64,000 nt of DNA from Amblyomma americanum (Eukaryota > Arthropoda > Arachnida > Ixodida > Ixodidae). The notes below the pieces were generated by a model. It made no database searches. It saw only the letters and a list, made by a program, of their open reading frames with translations, and had not been told where the DNA came from. Numbering within the stretch: position 1 is the stretch's first letter; every line of letters starts with the position of its first letter. The translations under genes and the position numbers were made by a program. Location: assembly GCF_052857255.1 (NCBI RefSeq), contig NC_135497.1:188967326-189031325 (forward strand), written 5' to 3'. Shown one piece after another: positions 57,170-64,000 of the stretch.

Positions 57170-58271
57170 TCTTGTATTTTTCGGCGTCGGTCACTGTAGC
57201 GATGAAGGCAGGGAAGAGTTTGCAGTCATTTTCAGTTCGAGGAAGAAATGAATTATACAAATGCTGGTCGACAGTGCGGGATCCTTACCTTGAAGTTGGG
57301 ATCTATGCGTGTAAATATATAAGTTGTACGAGAAATTGATCTTTAAGAATAGGGTTAGTATAGTAAATCCTGTGGAAAAGGCATCAGCGAAAATATTTAT
57401 GACGCTGAGAAATAACCTGAAAACCAAGTGTTCATAATAATGCAGGCACGCTTGCTGTTCGAGAGGAACTTGAATCAATACAGCGGATAGCAGCACAGTT
57501 TTAGACTTGCACTGAAGTGCATTAAACCGCCACGGTGGCTCAATGGTTATGGTGCTCGGCTGCTGACCCGAAGGACGCGGCTTCGATCCCGGCCACGGCG
57601 GTTGAATTTCGACGGAGGCAAAATGCTAGAGGCACGTGTACTGTGCGATATAAGTGCACGTTAAAGAAGCCCAGGTGGTCGAAATTTCAGGAGCCCTTCA
57701 CTACGGCATTCTTCTTAGCCTGAGTCATTTTGGGACATTAAATCCGATAAACATATACATAAGGTGTTGATTAAATTGAACTGATTAGGATCCCAAATAG
57801 AGTACGCATATTCTAGTCTCTGTCTTCTTGATTTCATATTCAAATGAAGCTTGACGGAGCTGTTTACAGGTATGAAATGGGGGCGTAAGAATCCGAGTGT
57901 GTGGCCATCCTCGTTAGATACGTAGTTAACGAGCATTTTTCAAGACAGCTTTTGTGTTATGTGAACACCAGATATTTGTGCGATGAAACAGCCGATAACT
58001 TCGCGTTATTAGGAAAACAGCGAGAGTTGCTAACGCGAGTGGGCCTACGAATACTCACGCATTTTTATTTAGTAGTGTTAAGTATTATATGCCAGTCGCT
58101 GCGTCATGAAGAAATTGTAAGTCAGACTGTAAGCATACTTCATCGCAGAGATTAATAATTAGCGATATAGCACGCAATCATCAGCGAAATGCTTTATATG
58201 GGACATAACATTATTAGATAGACCATTGAATGTCAAATTGGAAACAAGAGAGGACCTACCACAGAATTGAG
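57170..58271 (-). pseudogene. Minus LINE: RT active site, thumb and C-terminus, decayed
   Basis: Reading leftward: SNNVMSHIKHFADDCVLYR holds both catalytic Asp near 58,175. DEVCLQSDLQFLHDAATGI follows. TLGFLRPHFIPVNSSVKLHL and RLEYAYSIWDPNQFNLIN form the thumb. After the SINE, IDPNFKVRIPHCRPAF and remnants of an FFPRT-type C-terminal motif lie near 57,300-57,220. Confidence 0.75.
57531..57750 (+). mobile_element. tRNA-derived SINE (type A) inserted in the minus LINE
   Basis: CCGCCACGGTGGCTCAATGG is followed by a worn B box (GCTTCGATCCC), the GTACTGTGCGAT core and a GGGACATTAAATCC tail. It separates the NLINTL thumb sequence from the C-terminal part. No clear target duplication was found. Confidence 0.88.
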
Positions 58272-58726
58272 GGAACTAACACCACCCAAAACCAGACGCA
58301 CACAGCAAAATGGTAAGAAGACAGGACAGAGGCTGGACTGCCAGATGTTTGTTTAATATATCGGGGCTCGAATATATACAGGGCCCTCAGTGACATAGGA
58401 CCATCGCACAATCACCATATTACTCAGCAACCCGTCGTGGAACAAGTAACAAAAGTCATTCTTTTGTTACTAAGACCGCATTCACCTTCTTTCTTCCGTT
58501 CCCTGTCCAGAGCGAGAGAAAGAGAGAGAAACCCTTTAATGGAAAAGGAGGCAATCATTTCAAAAACAGTCATTAACAGTAAAACAACAAAAATAAAAAA
58601 AAACACATTTTCCCAGCGTAAAGAAAGAATTTCTGCCCTATGTATCCACGCATTCCAAGAGAGTCAAGAGGGCTGTCGCCTCTCATTTCCTGGAATACGC
58701 ATTGATTAAGTCTTAAGCTCACATGG

Positions 58727-58996
58727 TTGAGGGCATTTTTAGTATTCGGCCTGAGAGACTTCAAAAGGGGGGGATTCCCATGCTCCGTCATGTCTGCCGT
58801 AGCAGAGATTCTGCTACAAAAAAAGGGAGAAGCACCAGAGCCAAGCCAGGACAAAGGCGACCACAAGTGGTCCCCTATACGCACAGATTGGCGCAGCCTG
58901 AAAAATGTTGCGGTCAGCTATGACGTAGTTACCTGTCGGTTTCTCAGCGCCAAGAAAACCGAGTGGACTGGGCGCATGTATCGGGTGAAAGAATAA
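58727..58996 (+). pseudogene. PLE-2 coding remnant (RT-to-GIY-YIG linker)
   Basis: The frame contains SAVAEILLQKK, then WRSLKNVAVSYDV and FLSAKKTEW. In the same order PLE-1 has HNLKNVAIRYGVGVVFSAPK. Only this linker is recognisable. The reverse transcriptase and the GIY-YIG core are gone. Confidence 0.65.
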
Positions 58997-59043
58997 ACCC
59001 CAGTGCGAAAAGAGGCATGGCGAAACATTTGTGCACTGCGCAG

Positions 59044-59143
59044 TTGGTGCTGTGTTGCGTTTGGTTGCGTTGCTTTGCGATCTGTTGTGTTATGTTGTGT
59101 TGTGCTATGTTTTGTTGTGTTCTGTTGCGTTGTGTTGTGTTGT
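59044..59143. repeat. Degenerate GTTGTGTT-type simple repeat in PLE-2
   Basis: About 100 bases of GTTGTGTT/GTTGCGTT variants. The Cys-, Val- and Leu-rich open frames across it are artefacts. Confidence 0.85.
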
Positions 59144-59837
59144 AGAACTTGGGAGCACCATAAATCGTTATAAAAGGGAATTGGGTCTCATCTGCCCCTT
59201 CACTGTTAAAAGTGAAAATGTGAGCCAATACTTGGTGGTATCGGGATTCTGAGCAGGAGTCGCAATAAGATGGCTCATGAACAACTTGAGGCCTTTCTGA
59301 TCGCAAAGAAACGCGACGCATGTTGAAATGACTGCTGTGGTACTCTTCGAAGAAAGGAAGGTGCCTTCATGTAGTCTCTCTTATAATCACAAGGCCTTGA
59401 TAGGAAACATTCACGTTTCCTTTCGAAGAGTGAAATTCATTTCTGCTTGATGTTGGGTTTGTTAGGCGGGGAAAGTGTTCGTTTTCTCTTTTTTCTTGTT
59501 TTAGTAACGACTCTGCTTTTGAGTTGATTACCTGCTTTTGCAAAGATTTTCTTCACTGAGTTTAGGCAAAGTAGCTGTGGAGTACCATGGAAGACAGAAG
59601 GTGATTGCTGTCTTGGTAATGAAAAAAATTATTTCTTTGACAACGAATGGTTGAGTAGTGCGGTGATTGTGCGATGATCATGTGACTTAGTGCCCTGTAT
59701 ATATTTGACCCCGGATCTTAAATAAGCAGTTCGCAGCCCAGCCTCTTTCCTGCCTTGTTCCCAGTTCCCTGTGCGTATCCTTTTGGCTGGGGTTATTCCC
59801 CTTAATGCAATGCAGCAACTAGCCGAACGACGTGTTT

Positions 59838-61500
59838 TACTAACACAGAACCTTGAAGTACTCCAGATGTTATGGAAATCATAATCATTGACTGGGACAT
59901 ACTGGCTACCGTTAGAATGGAAATATTTGTTCCGGCCTAATACCTGGTGGTAAATATTGAGAGCACTGAGTTTAAATAGCAGCAAGTCATTACAAACAGT
60001 GTCAAACGCCTTAGTAAAATTAAGAAAAGAGTCCACAACTATGTTAGCATTTTTTATCGCTAAATACATAATCAGTTGAAGATATGAGGTACGTTTCGCA
60101 CGAGAAAAATTCTGGATCCTTGTTGATGAATTGGAAAAGTTGCTAGGTTCGTGGAAAGCAACAAGGTGAAATTGAATTATGTGCTCGAGAAGTTTGTAGT
60201 TACGCTAGGTACTGAAATGGGCCAAACATTCCCACTGCAATCAGCTTGCATTCATTTGGAATGCAAGAACTGCGTAATAGCTGCACAAACATTTCACGAA
60301 GAGTCTGTGACGAGCAGGTAGATGCATGTTTAGAGAACTTCGTTGTTATGTCGTCGATACCTGAGCAAGCTGAAATATCCTTTTTTCATTTAAGCATAAT
60401 ACACCAGTGGAATGAATTATTGTCTCATCCATGGAAAGAGCGTCAAAAGTACAAGGATCAGGGCAAAAGGTCGGCAAAGTGGAAGAAAGACAGAAGGCGA
60501 AAAATTCATTCAACACTTTGCAACAGTCACTCTGGTGTATTTATTGGGGGGGGGGGGGGGGTTGCTATCATCGGAGAGATCTATACTGTAATCAGCTTAT
60601 CCCCGCCGACCAAATTTCAATTTTTTCTCGGAATAGGTATTTCTAAGAAGAGATAGGAGCATGAGCTCATAGAATTATTTCTCTGTCTCGGACACAAAAT
60701 TTTGTACTAAGTGGTGGCGGTAACGTAAGCGTGCCTGCTTTCGGATGCTTCTGTTGCCTTGGGCCGCCGATATAGCCTTTTCTATCTGTTCAGCAGGCGT
60801 CAGAGGCGCGCGTAAACCCACGGAGCATGAGAGCTTGCTATAATGCGTTTCTGAGGGATCAGCTTATTATTTAAAAAATGGAATTTTTCCTATAACAAAG
60901 CCCCATTTTTGGCAGCACAGCAAGTTTAGAAACATGAAATGAAGCCAGAGGTTTACGGTTTATAGAGTTAGTCTGTTTTGTAATCACGGATAACTTTGTG
61001 ACGTTTTGGTAGCAGGAACAGAAGTGTGCAGTTCGAAATAAATGAGGCAATGATCACTTAAACCAGTCATATATCATAAATGCAGGAAACAAGCTGAGGT
61101 GTGGTAAAGAGAACGAGATAAAGGGCGCTAGCAGACTGAAGTGTAGATCGTCTAGAGTGAAGACAAGATACTTAAAATGAAAATCCAGGCAAATGTTAAT
61201 GAAAAAAGAGCCCTCGGATTACCCATCGAATTTCGGAGAAGAGTCATTCAAGTTAATGGCAGCAAAATTAAAATCACTATGAAAAAAGAGGGGACTTCAA
61301 GGCAACCGGACATTTAGCTCGTTTAATACACCATGTAGCTCTGAACTAACTTTCATAGAGGTACACGGTGGTCGATAACACACGCGAATATTAAAGTCAT
61401 GATAACCGAGAGTGACAGTGAGACTATTTCGAACTGTGAGGTCATATCTAAAGTGCAAGAAATCAACTACGTGCGGCGATCAGCACCCTGCCAGCAGTGA
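59838..61500 (-). pseudogene. Minus LINE: endonuclease and N-terminal reverse transcriptase, decayed
   Basis: The endonuclease region near 61,450-61,050 has DFLHFRYDLTVRNSLTVTLG, IRVCYRPPCTSMK, DFNF-like sequence and GLSDHCLIYFELH. The reverse transcriptase has GIDDITTKFSKHAS, LLEHIIQFHLVAFHEPSNFS and VVDSFLNFTKAFDTVCNDLL, ending at TSGVLQGSVLV, where PLE-2 interrupts it. The first RT catalytic position reads NFTKAFD where relatives have an Asp (DFxKAFD). Confidence 0.72.
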
Positions 61501-61560
61501 GCAAGATACGGTCACAAGGAAAAAACTTGAAGATTCTTTCCCATAAGCTCGTTAAGGCGA

Positions 61561-61920
61561 CGTTCAACTGTGCTTATCTGCCTGAAAAAGGGAAACATAT
61601 TTAATGATATGACTTTGCTCTTTCCGTTCTGAAGTGGTTGCTTATGCTTGCACAAACTTACTTCTCCTAGTTATCTCGTCAACCCGGATTGGACAAAATT
61701 TCATGCGGATGAAATTCTGGCTTGCCCTGGGCAAGTCGGCTACCGTCATCTGCCGTCACGTAACACCGGGCCATTCACGGAATATCACTGTGCGAGGCCA
61801 GCGTAAGTATGCGCATCATTTTGCACCTTGCTACACAGTTTGTGAAGAGGACGACAGCTTTGAGAGGACGACGTGCCAAGCAGTCAGTCTTTTGAGCAGA
61901 AACGCACGCACCAGGCAACG
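61561..61920. other. Unassigned interval
   Basis: No gene or element end recognised. A 99-codon plus-strand open frame (61,634-61,933) has no domain features. Confidence 0.35.
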
Positions 61921-61924
61921 TGAA

Positions 61925-62073
61925 TCGTCGTAGGCAATACTCGGCGGACGAGATACGGAAGTATGCGTGGCTGGAATGAGGCGACCACAGCTTTCGAAGA
62001 ACGGGATTATTTAAGCTCAGTGGGAGCGGCTTTTGCCTTGCCGTGAATGTAGTCAGGCTGGTGATGATGATAA
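61925..62073 (+). mobile_element. RTE LINE 3' end fragment
   Basis: GGCGGACGAGATACGGAAGT parallels GGCGGATGAGATTAGGAAGT at 11,379 in the full RTE copy. The common 3' end follows (GTAGTCAGGCTGGTGATGAT), with a GAT-type tail. It is a severely 5'-truncated copy, typical of LINE insertions. Confidence 0.75.
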
Positions 62074-63680
62074 ATATTAACCCGTAACAGGCGCACTCAA
62101 GCAGCGGATCACTGCCGACGTGGCGTCGCAAAGTACGGCGGCACAGATCGCGTGAGGGAAGAAGTGAGAGCTGAGGGGAGCGCGGTGGCTGTGTCATGCC
62201 GGGTGGAAAAACCGTGCAGGAGGGGTAGCTCGAGCGCGCAACGACATGCCAAGAGAGCAAAGTGATGTGATGGTTGTTCATTGATTACGCCACTTTAACA
62301 AGGGTCAGTGGTGGGTACGTAAGCACCCCCGACAACTGCAGAGATGCGACAGGCTGCGCAGTAGCCCTGCCGTACTGGTTCGGCGGGTTACGATGAGCTC
62401 AAAAAAGTCCCAGGCAGGCACGCAGACATGTGGTGGCGACGCATCTTCGTTGCGAGAAGGCGCGCTCAGGTAAGTTTGGAGGAACTCCAGACTTCGTGGA
62501 CGTGTAATAGCTTAAGGGTGCAGAGTGAGTTCCATTCAGAACGTTTGTTTTCCGGATTTACAAGCAGTCGGCGAAACCGGCTCGGCGAGTACAGGACATG
62601 CTGTCTTTCTTCACGTCTAAATGCACTCTTGACACAGGGTCACAAGGTGGGAACGTACTGATTGTGGTCTGTGCACCTCTTTCGCGCGATGCCGAAGTGA
62701 GTCTCAAAATGACGTCTTTAAATGATGTCTCGAAATGGTATTTTTTTAGCATTCCAATATACATGAAGTGCGCTAGATTCGCCCGAGAAGGTAACAATAA
62801 ACCAGAGTTTACCTGCGACATCTAAGCAGAATACATTATACAAACGGCGACAAAATAAGGCGGGGTACGCGAGCTGCCTGAAACAGGCAGAACTGCATCG
62901 CCGCGCTTCTAACGGTGCACTTGTGGCCTTGAGTACTTCATGTACGCATGCGCGTCCTTTCGGGCTCGTAGAAGCGTCTGTTTCTTCGCTTCTGGCGGGC
63001 AAGTTGTTGATATTCAGCGCTAAACGCGAGGACTCGCTGTTTATTAACCACCATTTCATTGCCGCTATTCGACAAGGCAAGGCGAGCGGTGACGCGTGCG
63101 CTGTTCGCTTTGTGGTGAGTAGGTAGTGTTGTGACACTGCCTTCGCCCGGGTTGCCTTATCGTATGAAAAGACAATCTACCCACTTAGCCGACGTCTGGT
63201 GAGTCACGGGGCACCGCTTCTACAGAAAAACCCGCTTGTCACCCCCGTGCGAGACATTTCTGCACCTGCGGAGTGCCACAAAAAAGCCACCAGAGCCCAT
63301 CTCAGACCGGCAGTCACCGAGACCAAGGAACATGGGGGATTTTGTTTTATTTTATATCATGCCGCCGGATTCACGCCGGCGGCATGTGGTTGTTTTAATC
63401 TCTCACAGATGAACACCACAAATGAAAAATATTGGAAAAGAAGTGAAATTTTTAAAATTGCAGTCGATTTAGGCAACTAGGCCGAATGCGGATATGAGCG
63501 CTAGCATGACGTCAATTGTCGGTTGGAGCTACGACCTACTAGGTGGTGCAAGGCTTCCACCTAATTACCACACCCAATTTCTCCTTCCGTTTAGCTACTG
63601 TGAAAGCATCATTCGCATCACGTTCTCCCCCTAACCGCTGCTGCTCATTCCACTTAGCTTGGTGCGCTTAGCAGCGGTGT
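62074..63680. other. Unassigned interval
   Basis: About 1.6 kb, moderately CpG-rich in parts, with overlapping short frames on both strands and no recognisable domain. A short GCCGCCGG/CCGGCGGC hairpin lies near 63,360-63,385. Confidence 0.4.
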
Positions 63681-63689
63681 CGCCTAATT

Positions 63690-63905
63690 AGCGACCCAGG
63701 TTTTCGCCTGGCGACCACCGGCTACACCTTGGCAAGTAAGCCACCCGGTGGATAGGTGCTGTGGCAGGTGTTGCCATCATTGGGACTTGGGTTGCTTTGG
63801 TTGGGTTGCGACCCAGGTTGCTCTCCCCGAGCAGCCTCTCACGATAAAATGGGCTGTCGAATTACACGGCTGGCAGGTGAGTAGCCTGCCACAAAACCGG
63901 CTTTA
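63690..63905 (+). repeat. Fragment related to the type C SINE
   Basis: CCAGGTTGCTCTCCCCGAGC at 63,813-63,832 matches the type C copy at about 38,321-38,343, and both are followed by a region containing AAAAT. Boundaries and the tRNA head are unclear. Confidence 0.45.
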
Positions 63906-64000
63906 GACAGACAGTTAAAACACATAACGCCCAAATGCGAGGAATGGCCACTATAAGTGTTAGCGCACTAACATCTCCTATGCTCCTTGATCTCGGTGAC

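Larger units (their letters stand above)
58272..59837 (+). mobile_element. Penelope-like element with inverted terminal arms (PLE-2)
   Basis: Arms at 58,318-58,440 and about 59,641-59,760 are inverted copies of each other over roughly 120 bases. The right end, CTTAAATAAGCAGTTCGCAG then AGCCTCTTTCCTG, parallels the PLE-1 3' end. The insertion lies between CTACCACAGAATTGA (ending about 58,270) and CTAACACAGAACCTTGA (starting about 59,838), a 15-17-base target duplication. These duplicates are the LINE's own PQGSVLG codons, so the insertion site is exact. Confidence 0.78.
57041..61560 (-). mobile_element. CR1/L2-type LINE on the minus strand, split by a PLE and a SINE
   Basis: From right to left there is an endonuclease region (61,480-61,040), linker, reverse transcriptase to the QGSVL motif (60,560-59,838), a Penelope insertion (58,272-59,837), the FADD motif and thumb (58,271-57,765), a SINE (57,531-57,750), and the C-terminus and 3' UTR ending in (AAAT)n. 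A 16-base G run lies at 60,546-60,561. Coding is heavily decayed. Confidence 0.8.

Noticed and set aside
59031..59252. Cys/Val/Leu-rich membrane-like peptide
   Set aside because: It is a translation of a degenerate GTTGTGTT simple repeat inside PLE-2.

Overview
This window is eukaryotic nuclear DNA and looks like an ixodid tick genome. The clues are several tRNA-headed SINEs of a kind seen in hard ticks (Ruka-like), an RTE-clade LINE whose 3' end carries a GAT-repeat tail, Penelope-like elements with a GIY-YIG domain, Ty3/gypsy elements, and one extracellular-protein gene whose two visible exons are separated by a very long intron. The species cannot be named from the sequence alone. No rRNA, true tRNA, CRISPR array or bacterial-style operon was found.

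Host gene. Only about 550 bases look like host coding sequence. They are two plus-strand exons, 3,597-3,770 and 37,138-37,515, and both are bounded by phase-1 introns. Each encodes a complement-control (sushi/CCP) module, and the second adds a cysteine-poor tail. Their phases are compatible and they share a strand, so they are probably exons of one secreted or membrane-anchored CCP protein. The intron between them would be about 33 kb and packed with transposable elements.

Layout. 4.7-4.95 kb: palindromic MITE. 6.8 kb: hairpin derived from Penelope-element ends. 8.27-11.5 kb: near-full-length RTE LINE with target-site duplications and an antisense tRNA-like 5' end. 11.9-14.1 kb: Penelope-like element. 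14.1-17.4 kb: minus-strand gypsy (gag and protease) split by an LTR-like insert. 17.8-18.3 kb: solo LTR. 19.95-21.5 kb: inverted-repeat DNA element with a GC-rich insert. 22.6-26.6 kb: I-type LINE with RNase H. 26.95-27.6 kb: foldback MITE. 29.9-32.4 kb: complete non-autonomous LTR retrotransposon, of the same family as the solo LTRs at 17.8 and 48.9 kb. 34.15-36.3 kb: gypsy remnant and LTR. 36.7-38.5 kb: SINEs, the second CCP exon and another Penelope hairpin. 40.7-46.9 kb: second RNase H LINE, interrupted by two SINEs and a Penelope end. 49.8-56.6 kb: plus-strand CR1/L2-type LINE, interrupted by an I-type LINE copy and a gypsy element that itself contains a MITE. 57.0-61.6 kb: minus-strand CR1/L2-type LINE, interrupted by a SINE and a Penelope element.

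Together, every mobile-element coding region seen is broken by stops, frameshifts, lost catalytic residues or insertions, so none looks able to move by itself. The value of the window is its record of insertion order. Target-site duplications and reading frames that join cleanly across insertions allow much of the nesting to be read directly. The most unusual pattern is the repeated occurrence of Penelope-element ends as head-to-head inverted pairs with almost nothing between them.
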